A stretch of DNA of 35,364 nucleotides from a virus, in the IMG/VR virus record IMGVR_UViG_3300002242_000631, positions 1 through 35,364 of that record; one strand, given 5' to 3'. The notes beneath the pieces were generated by a model that was given only the letters and a program-made list of their open reading frames with translations, did no database searches and was not told the DNA's origin. The first letter of the stretch is position 1, and every line of letters starts with the position of its first letter. Shown here one piece after another: positions 16,590 to 23,271 of this stretch. Position numbers and translations under genes: made by a program.

Positions 16590-17900
16590 ATGTCAGAACT
16601 AACAGGGATATCAACTAATTTTGTTGAAGAGGAAGAATACTTTAAAAAGAGATTGTCTGAGTTTGGAGACTTGAGCTTAAGAGCTCTAAATTGGAGATAC
16701 ACAGATAGGGAATTAGAGTGGAGTAAGGGCTTCTACTATACTAAAAAAAGGGGTGTAGGGCAGACTTATAACAGAACTAGTATGATTGATGTGTTAGGAA
16801 CACTTATGAAGGCTCCTTTAGTGGATAGGACAAGAACTATAGACTCCTACTACTCTCTCATCTCAGAATTACCTGAAATACCTGATTATAAAGTAGATTA
16901 TCACAAAGTATGTGATGATAAAACTATAGAGATATTTGAGGAATGTAGAAGAGATAATAAAGATCTGAGAGTATCCTGGTCTGGAGGTATTGACTCAACT
17001 AACGCCTTGTCTGCTATTTTAAAACACTGGAGTAAGTACCCAGATGTAGAACTCGTTGTGTGTCTTAATCAGAAATCCATCGATGAGTACCCTTGGTTCT
17101 ATGAGAAATACCTCAACCCTGATAATCAAAGTGATATAGTGATACTGATGGGTGACGTTAAAGAACTGTCACACCTAGGTGAGAATGAGGCTCTTGGTCT
17201 TAATATGTCTAAAGATATAGGCAATGGTAAGGATTTCTTAATTGTAACTGGAGAACTTGGTGATCAGGTGTTCGGGGCAAAGATCCTAATTAACGACATT
17301 AAAGAGAATGGTACTGATGGTTTAGTTAATAAACCCTATGAACACGTATTTAGCCCAGATATTAATACATTTATTAAACCAATAGTCGATGTTATGCCAA
17401 AAGATTGGCCTAGAGATTGTGGAAATGTAATGCACTGGCTTAACTTCACACTGAAGTGGCAGTGGTGTCAGTTGAGAATGTTCATGATGTACCCGATAGA
17501 ATATAGGAAATATAGACATTTCTACGATTCAGATGGTTTTCAACAATGGACTATGCAGAATGATATGAGTGTTAAGATGCCTAATTATGACTTAAAGAGG
17601 TACAAAGAAGTTGCTAAAAGATACATAGCTGATTTTACTGGAGATGAAGAATACTTTATCAATAAGGAAAAAGAAGACAGTCAAAGATGTACTATTAATG
17701 TCTTCGGGTCAGATCCCACTATGGAGGGTAAGGACCCAGAGGAAGTGCGTAGACACTGGGAGTCATGTGATATTGACTTTAATAAGAAATGGAAACCTGT
17801 AAGAACTACAGATTCTATCGTAAGAGAGACTAGTGAAGACCTTGATAAGGGGATAAAAGCTGGTATTGAAATAGAAATGAATATCAATTTAGATATTTAA
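16590..17900 (+). CDS. Asparagine-synthetase-like PP-loop ATPase, second active-looking copy
   Basis: The 436-residue protein has VSWSGGIDSTNALSAIL at about 128-144 (intact PP-loop) and VTGELGDQVFGAKI at 219-232. The usual acidic residue D225 is kept, with Gln in place of the following Glu. C-terminal signatures are HWLNFTLKWQW (282-292) and HFYDSDGFQQWTMQN (310-324). It is closest to the inactive copy at 13673 and more distant from the 14795 copy. As in the others there is no glutaminase domain. Three related copies in one tail region argue for a shared function rather than asparagine supply. It ends 14 bases before the DctP-like gene. Confidence 0.85.
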   Translation: MSELTGISTNFVEEEEYFKKRLSEFGDLSLRALNWRYTDRELEWSKGFYYTKKRGVGQTYNRTSMIDVLGTLMKAPLVDRTRTIDSYYSLISELPEIPDYKVDYHKVCDDKTIEIFEECRRDNKDLRVSWSGGIDSTNALSAILKHWSKYPDVELVVCLNQKSIDEYPWFYEKYLNPDNQSDIVILMGDVKELSHLGENEALGLNMSKDIGNGKDFLIVTGELGDQVFGAKILINDIKENGTDGLVNKPYEHVFSPDINTFIKPIVDVMPKDWPRDCGNVMHWLNFTLKWQWCQLRMFMMYPIEYRKYRHFYDSDGFQQWTMQNDMSVKMPNYDLKRYKEVAKRYIADFTGDEEYFINKEKEDSQRCTINVFGSDPTMEGKDPEEVRRHWESCDIDFNKKWKPVRTTDSIVRETSEDLDKGIKAGIEIEMNINLDI

Positions 17901-17914
17901 AATAGGAGAAAACT

Positions 17915-18856
17915 ATGAAAACAATTAAATGGGTTATCGCCCACGAGCCAATTGACTTGTTTCTACGTGCAGCTAACAGATTCGCTGACGATATTAACAG
18001 CAAATCAAACGATTTCAACTTGGAGATCATGACATTACCTGAGTACTCTAATAAGTACAATGACGGTATTAAAGTAGATAAGAATGGTTTGTTAGAAGCT
18101 ATGGAGTCAGGTGATGTTCAAATGTCACAGATGTTCACAACTACCCTAGGTAAAAGTCATAATAAAGACATGTGGGCGTTAGATATGCCTTTCTTATTCA
18201 GAGACCACGACCACGCTAAGAGAGTATTTGATGGTAAGCTTGGGCAGGATATGCTTAAAGGTTTAGCAAAAGACAGTAACGTAAAAGGATTAGCTTTCAC
18301 TTACTCAGGTGGTTTTAGAATGTTACCTTCTGACAGAGATGTATTCTCTATTGAAGACTTGAAAGGTATGAGAGTCCGTACACATGAGCAATCGCCTATC
18401 TCTGCTGAAACATTTAAAGCAGTAGGCGCTACACCTGTACCTCTTACTTTAGAAGAGATTAATGAAGGTGTTGCAAAAGACCTTATTGATAGCGGTGAGT
18501 CTACTTATCCTAGATACTATTCTTTAAAGCAAAATGAAGCTCTACCTACTATTAATGACACTAAGCATAGCTTATTCTTAACATCTATTCTTATCGGTAA
18601 AGATTTCTGGGACAGCATGGATTCCGAGTCTCAAGAGTTAATCCAAACAGCAGCAGTTAGAGCAGCTGAAACTGAACGTGAAGAGTCTATTGCTGATATT
18701 GCACGAGTTGAAGACCAATGTAAAGAAGATGGTATAAACATCGTACACATGTCTGATTTTGAAAGAGACCGGTTTAAAGAAGCTACTGGCTATATGTATT
18801 CTAAGTTTGAAGACCTATTCACACCTGGTCTGTTACAAGCTATTAAAGCTGCTTAG
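17915..18856 (+). CDS. TRAP-type (DctP) solute-binding protein without signal peptide
   Basis: The 313-residue protein keeps the DctP pattern throughout. Residues 64-95 have ESGDVQMSQMFTTTL...WALDMPFLFRD and 146-176 have IEDLKGMRVRTHEQSPISAE...VGATPVPL. The first includes the 'lDlPFLFrd' phrase and the second the conserved carboxylate-binding Arg (R155 in GMRVRT). Near the end is a long helix with FWDSMDSESQELIQTAAVRAA. The start at 17915 has an AGGAGA site and the first residues (MKTIKWVIAHEP) go straight into the fold, so there is no signal peptide. It therefore cannot act as a normal periplasmic receptor unless exported another way. Its place among tail genes suggests a virion part or a cytoplasmic ligand binder. 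Confidence 0.85.
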   Translation: MKTIKWVIAHEPIDLFLRAANRFADDINSKSNDFNLEIMTLPEYSNKYNDGIKVDKNGLLEAMESGDVQMSQMFTTTLGKSHNKDMWALDMPFLFRDHDHAKRVFDGKLGQDMLKGLAKDSNVKGLAFTYSGGFRMLPSDRDVFSIEDLKGMRVRTHEQSPISAETFKAVGATPVPLTLEEINEGVAKDLIDSGESTYPRYYSLKQNEALPTINDTKHSLFLTSILIGKDFWDSMDSESQELIQTAAVRAAETEREESIADIARVEDQCKEDGINIVHMSDFERDRFKEATGYMYSKFEDLFTPGLLQAIKAA

Positions 18857-18858
18857 TT

Positions 18859-19254
18859 ATGAGTAGCAGGGTAGTGCTAGAAAAGGACCCTAATCAGACA
18901 GATATGGGTCTTGAGTCATCCAATGGACTGAGGGATCAATCAATATCAATTTCATTACACGACATAGCGTCATGTGTTATGGTTATTGATGTTATGGATA
19001 AAAGACAGGGCTTCAAGAAGGATGAAGTTTTTGATGTTCTGACTTTAAGAAATAGACTAGCTACATTCTTGAATGAGAATGTTCCTGAAAACTATGACAT
19101 CATGGAAGACAGAGAGAAGGTCCGAGTTTGGGCTGAAAATAACAAGGATAAGGAACCTTTAAGAGATCTAAGGGGTGTTAACCCTGAAGAGGTGGATAAA
19201 CTAGAGGGGGCTGTTGCCTCAAGCCTAGGTGGTGCACCTTTTCCTAGGTCCTAA
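18859..19254 (+). CDS. Hypothetical protein, 131 aa
   Basis: The ATG is two bases after the DctP-like stop and has no clear ribosome binding site, so translation probably depends on the upstream gene. The soluble protein has a helical centre, ISLHDIASCVMVIDVMDKRQ (about 32-51), then FDVLTLRNRLATFLNE (about 58-73), and a Gly/Pro-rich end (SSLGGAPFPRS). I recognise no family. Coupling to the DctP-like gene suggests a joint function or complex. Confidence 0.7.
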   Translation: MSSRVVLEKDPNQTDMGLESSNGLRDQSISISLHDIASCVMVIDVMDKRQGFKKDEVFDVLTLRNRLATFLNENVPENYDIMEDREKVRVWAENNKDKEPLRDLRGVNPEEVDKLEGAVASSLGGAPFPRS

Positions 19255-19271
19255 ATTAACGGGAGATTCAT

Positions 19272-19331
19272 ATGAGTAAGGCAAGAAATATATCTAAACT
19301 ACTGGATGAATTACAATGGAAGGAGCTATAG
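19272..19331 (+). CDS. 19-residue mini-gene with a tail-fibre-like 'SKARN' motif
   Basis: GGGAGA at 19261-19266 is followed by an ATG at 19272 and 19 codons, giving MSKARNISKLLDELQWKEL. The stop is directly next to the ATG of the glycine-rich adhesin, and the last codons hold that gene's own AAGGAG site. The sequence resembles the 'SKARdladLl' segment found in many marine-phage fibre proteins. It may be a relic of a lost fibre or simply a leader that sets adhesin translation. It is too short to be sure it is a stable product. Confidence 0.45.
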   Translation: MSKARNISKLLDELQWKEL

Positions 19332-19982
19332 ATGTCAATTAACGGAGAAAACCTCGCAGCTATCAAAGCTCTATTAACAGAGGAGGCAACAACAGAGGCC
19401 AATTTCAGACAGGGTTTAGATCATGTTATTAATGAGGTAGAGTCTCTTAACACAGCACCTCCTGTAGCCACAACAGGATTCGATGTATTTACATCTTCAG
19501 GTACTTGGGATTGGGCAGCTGCAGGTTCACCATCTAAGGTCTTTGTGACACTAGTAGGTGGTGGTGGTGGTGGTGGTAGGAATTATTATGATGGTGGGTG
19601 TTCACGTGGTGTAGGTGGGACTGGTGGTGTTATCTTCTGGAGAGAGGTTGCTGTAAACTCTAATGAAACTGTCACAGTAGGGGGTGGTGGGTCAGGAAGT
19701 GCTGGTCATAATAAGAATCAAATCCAAGGAAACCCAGGTGGTACTTCTGATTTTGGACCAATATCCGTAGGTGGTGGTGGTGCTTCTCTTTATGGCGGGG
19801 GTGGCTCTGGCGGAACTGCGGTAGGTCCTGGTTCTGTTGGTGGATACTCTGGATACTGCGCAGGTAACTCTTCAGCATCTTTGACTGGGGGTCATCCTTC
19901 CTCTCCCTTCGGTGGTATTGGTGGTGCAGGGGTAGGTTATGGCAGCTCTGGTAGATCTGGAATAGTAATAGTAGCTTACTAG
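19332..19982 (+). CDS. Glycine-rich tail adhesin
   Basis: The 216-residue protein has a helical N-terminal part (1-40), then GFDVFTSSGTWDW...SKVFVTLVGGGGGGG (about 49-81), the typical opening of glycine-rich receptor-binding domains. The rest is loops rich in Gly and Ser (VGGGGSGSAG, VGGGGASLYGGGGSGG, GGIGGAGVGYG) ending in SGIVIVAY, the classic closing strand. Such domains carry host specificity in tail fibres and adhesins, with variable residues in loops between polyglycine helices. Seven GGT codons in a row lie at 19557-19577. It lies directly before a cupin and an oxygenase gene, and a tail assembly chaperone gene lies further down. Confidence 0.85.
   Translation: MSINGENLAAIKALLTEEATTEANFRQGLDHVINEVESLNTAPPVATTGFDVFTSSGTWDWAAAGSPSKVFVTLVGGGGGGGRNYYDGGCSRGVGGTGGVIFWREVAVNSNETVTVGGGGSGSAGHNKNQIQGNPGGTSDFGPISVGGGGASLYGGGGSGGTAVGPGSVGGYSGYCAGNSSASLTGGHPSSPFGGIGGAGVGYGSSGRSGIVIVAY
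19557..19577 (+). repeat. (GGT)7 triplet run in the adhesin gene
   Basis: Seven perfect GGT triplets code for the first polyglycine strand of the adhesin. Slippage would add or remove whole glycines without changing frame. Shorter GGT runs recur downstream in the same gene. Confidence 0.8.
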
Positions 19983-19991
19983 GAGTCGTAT

Positions 19992-20375
19992 ATGAAGGAA
20001 AATACTAGTATTGTATCTAATGTATGGTTTAGGCAAATACAATTAGACTACAAGGGGGATGAATACGGTGGTCACTCTCACAAGTTTGACCACATGCACC
20101 TGCTTTGTGTAGGTCAGATAGACTTAGAAATAGAAGGTATTACTACTCGTTTTACTGCACCACAGATGATCTTCATAGAGAAAGGTAGGAAACACAGTAT
20201 GAAGGCTGTTTCAGATAAAACACTAGGATACTGTATACACCCTGTAAGAGGTGGTGATAAAGTGGAAGACATAGTAGACCCTGAAAGCTTACCTGATGGC
20301 TTCAATTTAGAGAGATGGTTAGTTTCTTCAAAATACCCTAAACTTTTAAAAGAGGTGGAGGATGAGATTAGATAG
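19992..20375 (+). CDS. Cupin-domain protein
   Basis: The 127-residue protein is a single small beta-barrel cupin. Motif 1 is GGHSHKFDHMHLLCVGQI (about 26-43), with metal-ligand candidates H28, H30 and H34 or D33 in place of the usual Glu. Motif 2 is APQMIFIEKGRKHSM (about 56-70) with H68. Cupins of this size are metal-dependent dioxygenases, isomerases or sugar-binding proteins; the reaction cannot be read from this. Its end overlaps the 2OG-oxygenase start by 14 bases, so the two are made together. It follows the adhesin by nine bases. Confidence 0.75.
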   Translation: MKENTSIVSNVWFRQIQLDYKGDEYGGHSHKFDHMHLLCVGQIDLEIEGITTRFTAPQMIFIEKGRKHSMKAVSDKTLGYCIHPVRGGDKVEDIVDPESLPDGFNLERWLVSSKYPKLLKEVEDEIR

Positions 20376-20886
20376 GTATGAGGATTTCATAACTGAAGAA
20401 GAGAGATTGTCTTTAATAGATTGGATGGATAACTCAGGGAAGTTAGTACCTGGTCTATCTAGAGGAGAGTTTGGTTATAGTGGTAGAAAAACTACTAGAC
20501 TTAACGAGGAAACTATACTCTTCCCAAAAGAGGCCTACGATATCCAAAATAGAATAATGGATCTGTATGGTTTTAAGATGGGTGATGTTGAAAGGATAGC
20601 AAAAGGAAGTGGTATGATTTCTGTTGTGACCTACCCTGGTGGTGACACTTATAAACACACGGATCCTATCGTAGGAAATAAACACGCTATGCGCGCTAAT
20701 ATTGTCTTGCAAAAACCAGAAGAAGGAGGGGAGCTCTATGTAGCTGGCAATCACATTCCTTTAAAGGAAAAAGAACTTCATTGTTATTGTGCTACTAAAT
20801 ATGAACATTGGGTGACTGAAGTAATAGGCAGTAAGACAAGGTACATTTGGCTTTTTGGTTTTGAAGTGGATGAAAGTTTATGGTAA
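20362..20886 (+). CDS. 2-oxoglutarate/Fe(II) oxygenase, prolyl-hydroxylase type
   Basis: The 174-residue protein has the iron facial triad and 2OG anchor in order. It has HTD (H99, D101) in YPGGDTYKHTDP, ANIVLQKPEEGGELYVAGN (112-130, the GGxL strand), then H149 in KYEHWVTEV and R160 in GSKTRYIWLFGFEV. This is the complete P4Hc-like core and little else. Family members hydroxylate proline, other amino-acid side chains, nucleobases or small molecules using O2 and 2-oxoglutarate. Such oxygenases are well known in marine phages, with mostly unknown substrates. It overlaps the cupin gene (AGGTGGAGG site at 20353-20361) and the next small gene. Confidence 0.85.
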   Translation: MRLDRYEDFITEEERLSLIDWMDNSGKLVPGLSRGEFGYSGRKTTRLNEETILFPKEAYDIQNRIMDLYGFKMGDVERIAKGSGMISVVTYPGGDTYKHTDPIVGNKHAMRANIVLQKPEEGGELYVAGNHIPLKEKELHCYCATKYEHWVTEVIGSKTRYIWLFGFEVDESLW

Positions 20887-21065
20887 TAAAAGATAATAAA
20901 CTTTGGAAGAAAATAGATTCTCTTTGTTGGGAGGGGTTTAGTAAAGTAATGAAATATTCAAATAACGATATAGATAAGTTTGTCACTGAGTTTAAAGGTG
21001 ATTATTCAGATTGGTGTAATCTAATAGATAATATAACAAGTTTTAAGGGAGATTCAAATGGCTAA
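20880..21065 (+). CDS. Small hypothetical protein, 61 aa
   Basis: The ATG lies inside the last codons of the oxygenase gene (7-base overlap), and the stop lies inside the next gene (8-base overlap), so it is part of a coupled chain. The protein is hydrophilic and aromatic-rich with two cysteines (LCWEGF, SDWCNL). I recognise no family. The overlaps on both sides support it as a real gene. Confidence 0.65.
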   Translation: MVIKDNKLWKKIDSLCWEGFSKVMKYSNNDIDKFVTEFKGDYSDWCNLIDNITSFKGDSNG

Positions 21066-21435
21066 TGGTATGTATTTAGCAGTAAATAATAATGGACTAG
21101 CAGTATCAGGGGCCTGGAATGCAGATAGTCTAGTAGCAGAGGGTCTTACTTTAGTGCCCTGCGGTTTAGATAACCAGATAGGTGATACTTGGGACGGTAC
21201 TTTTTGGCGTAGACAAATGGTATCTGTAGAAGAAGTAAGAAGAGTACGAGATATATTACTATCTGATACAGATTGGATTATGCAGAGGCATTCAGAGGAG
21301 GTTTCAAATAATATAGAACCGTCTTTATCTCCAGACAAGTACAGTGCTTGGTTGTCTTATCGAAAAGATTTGAGGGATATTACAGAGAACTACACTCCTG
21401 TGTCTGACCCTGTATACCCTTCTAAGCCTCTATAA
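21058..21435 (+). CDS. Tail fibre assembly chaperone-like protein
   Basis: The C-terminal half reads VRRVRDILLSDTDWIMQRHSEE (about 61-82), then YSAWLSYRKDLRDITENY (about 94-111) and a final Pro-rich DPVYPSKP. This 'RN.LL..TDW...Y..YR..LRDI..' pattern is the phage tail assembly chaperone signature (Phage_tail_APC and DUF4376-like proteins). The N-terminal half (ANGMYLAVNNNGLAVSGAWNAD) is the usual short beta part. It closes the adhesin block, where such chaperones normally lie. Confidence 0.75.
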   Translation: MANGMYLAVNNNGLAVSGAWNADSLVAEGLTLVPCGLDNQIGDTWDGTFWRRQMVSVEEVRRVRDILLSDTDWIMQRHSEEVSNNIEPSLSPDKYSAWLSYRKDLRDITENYTPVSDPVYPSKPL

Positions 21436-21448
21436 AGGAGAACCCTAA

Positions 21449-21826
21449 ATGGAACACAGAGTAGAATCACTAGAGACCCAACTAGCCCTAATACAGGCTG
21501 AAGTTGCCTCTTTAAAGACTAAAGAAGTGGAACTGCCCGATTGGGTTCGATCTACATCTATTGCCTTGCTATTTGCAATATTCGCACAGACGATAACAGC
21601 AGTGTGGTGGGCAAGTAACATCACAACTAAACAAGAAGTACTAGAGTCACGTATTAGCACTAATACTGATTTCCGTTTAGGATGGCACGATAAACACCGT
21701 GAAGTTATGTCTTCCCTGCAAAGGTTAGAGATAAAACTAGAGCAAATAGAGAAAGACAGTAGAGATATAAAACAAGAACATAAGTTTGTAAATGATAAAT
21801 TAATAAGAGAAGGTCTCTTAAATTAA
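21449..21826 (+). CDS. Single-span coiled-coil membrane protein, lysis region
   Basis: The 125-residue protein has a short N-terminal helix (1-25, heptad-like LESLETQLA pattern), one membrane span at about 33-56 (WVRSTSIALLFAIFAQTITAVWW) and a charged C-terminal coiled coil (60-120). It lies next to a holin-like gene. The shape fits an antiholin, an accessory holin or a spanin-like protein. No lipobox or signal peptide cleavage site is visible, so a standard o-spanin is unlikely. Confidence 0.7.
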   Translation: MEHRVESLETQLALIQAEVASLKTKEVELPDWVRSTSIALLFAIFAQTITAVWWASNITTKQEVLESRISTNTDFRLGWHDKHREVMSSLQRLEIKLEQIEKDSRDIKQEHKFVNDKLIREGLLN

Positions 21827-21835
21827 GGAAGTAAT

Positions 21836-22264
21836 ATGATAACGGTAATCACAAATATATTACCAATCATCCTAGGTTACTTAGGTAAGTTTATGGCTAT
21901 TAAGTCTAAAGCGGCCTCCGATAGCCAAAAGAGAATGATTGAGATACTAGGTGCCAAAGCAGGTGCTAGACAACAGGCTGTAGAGCAGTCTAACAAAGAG
22001 TCCCCTTGGGCTGCTTTGAATCGAAGAGTGATTATCTTTGTAATACTATTTTTAGTGGCCTTATATCCTATTGCAGGTATGTTTGGTATCGAAACTGTTA
22101 TCCCTGTCGTTACCGAAGGGTTCAGTTTTCTAGGTATATTCAGTACTCCTGAAGAGGTTGAATATTTGACGGTTAAAGGTCTGTTGAAATACGAAGAGAT
22201 ATTCGGATGGGCTACAATGATTATAGAGTTCTACTTTGGGGCTCAATTAGCTAAAGCGAGGTAA
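21836..22264 (+). CDS. Holin-like protein, three hydrophobic segments
   Basis: The 142-residue protein has hydrophobic segments at about 2-22, 65-85 and 119-136, separated by a basic helical part (22-63). The phrase SPWAALNRRVIIFVILFL before the second span and GWATMIIEFYFGAQLAK at the end resemble three-span phage holins of the GTA_holin_3TM type. Holins open the inner membrane at the end of infection. It lies ten bases after the single-span gene, forming a likely two-gene membrane-lysis unit. I see no endolysin directly beside it. Confidence 0.7.
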   Translation: MITVITNILPIILGYLGKFMAIKSKAASDSQKRMIEILGAKAGARQQAVEQSNKESPWAALNRRVIIFVILFLVALYPIAGMFGIETVIPVVTEGFSFLGIFSTPEEVEYLTVKGLLKYEEIFGWATMIIEFYFGAQLAKAR

Positions 22265-22269
22265 ATAAT

Positions 22270-23271
22270 ATGGCTTATTTTAATAAGAAGGGCAAACTGA
22301 TGCCTAGTGACTCTTATAGTCCTGGTACTAAAAGTTTTGAAGTGGAAGACACTTATACACCTTACAAGAAGAAGAAGTTTGAAGAAGAACTAGAAGCTAT
22401 AAGAAAGTTTCAAGCTGAGGCTGCTAAAGCTAATCGTGAGGAAGTTGTTGATGACAGTCAGCATACCCCTATGACTGAGCGTGTTATGGATGATTATGTT
22501 TCACTAAGTCTGAAACTACAAAATGGTGATATATCTTTTGAAGAGTTTGACAGATTAGAGGCAATGGAGGCTGAAAGAGCCAAAGCCTATGCGGCAAATG
22601 ACACTATGGGTGGTACAAAGGAAGACTACCTTATAAAGAACAACCCAAGAGTCCTACTTAACAATGTAGAGGTTGTTGATAAACCGATAAAAAAGGAACC
22701 ACAAAAGAATATCGATGTAAGCGACTACTTGGTAGATTGGCCTGTGGTGCCTGATTGGGATGCACTTAGAGAAGAACAACAAGAGAAACATAAAGTAAAA
22801 CTAGATCCCTATGAAAGAAACTTTAGTGATTTTGCAAACTCTATACCTGAATTAGACCCTGATCAAGTTATTAAAGATGCTGTTTCAAGGGGTATGGCAA
22901 AACACCGAAAAGAAAAGTGGGATGAAGATTACAAAGAAGGGTTGGCTCGTTGGGAGGCTATGCAAAAGAAGACTCCTAAGTTTCAAGTAGGTAAAGGTGT
23001 TAGCAACCCTATAAACCAAGAAGAGCTTAATACCTTTATAGAGTCCCCTGAAGTAGTAAGTTTAGAAGGCATGGCTGATGTCATAAACCCTGGAAATACA
23101 GTTAAAACCGAAGTTGTTAAAGAGCCTAAACGAGACTTTCTTAATTACAACAGTCAAACACCTGTAGACCAGATTAACTCACAGAATACTTCTGTAACAG
23201 ATAACGGTGGTTTTTATTTAGATAATAAGGGCGATAGAGGTTTTGGTATTGGTTACAGATATAAATTCTAA
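22270..23271 (+). CDS. Hypothetical protein, 333 aa
   Basis: The protein is hydrophilic, rich in Lys, Glu and Asp, and likely helical or partly disordered. It has short repeats of KKK and EEL (33-50), DYLVDWPVVPDWDALREEQQ (about 152-171), and a C-terminal GGFYLDNKGDRGFGIGYRYKF (about 313-333). That end resembles the last beta strand of an outer-membrane-like or virion protein. There is no signal peptide. The stop codon is directly followed by the next ATG. It lies between holin and metzincin-like genes; I give no function. Confidence 0.7.
   Translation: MAYFNKKGKLMPSDSYSPGTKSFEVEDTYTPYKKKKFEEELEAIRKFQAEAAKANREEVVDDSQHTPMTERVMDDYVSLSLKLQNGDISFEEFDRLEAMEAERAKAYAANDTMGGTKEDYLIKNNPRVLLNNVEVVDKPIKKEPQKNIDVSDYLVDWPVVPDWDALREEQQEKHKVKLDPYERNFSDFANSIPELDPDQVIKDAVSRGMAKHRKEKWDEDYKEGLARWEAMQKKTPKFQVGKGVSNPINQEELNTFIESPEVVSLEGMADVINPGNTVKTEVVKEPKRDFLNYNSQTPVDQINSQNTSVTDNGGFYLDNKGDRGFGIGYRYKF

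Noticed and set aside
13673-17900. True asparagine synthetase B for amino-acid supply
   Set aside because: All three proteins lack the N-terminal Cys glutaminase domain, one has lost both nucleotide-site motifs, and their C-terminal parts share a phage-specific signature.
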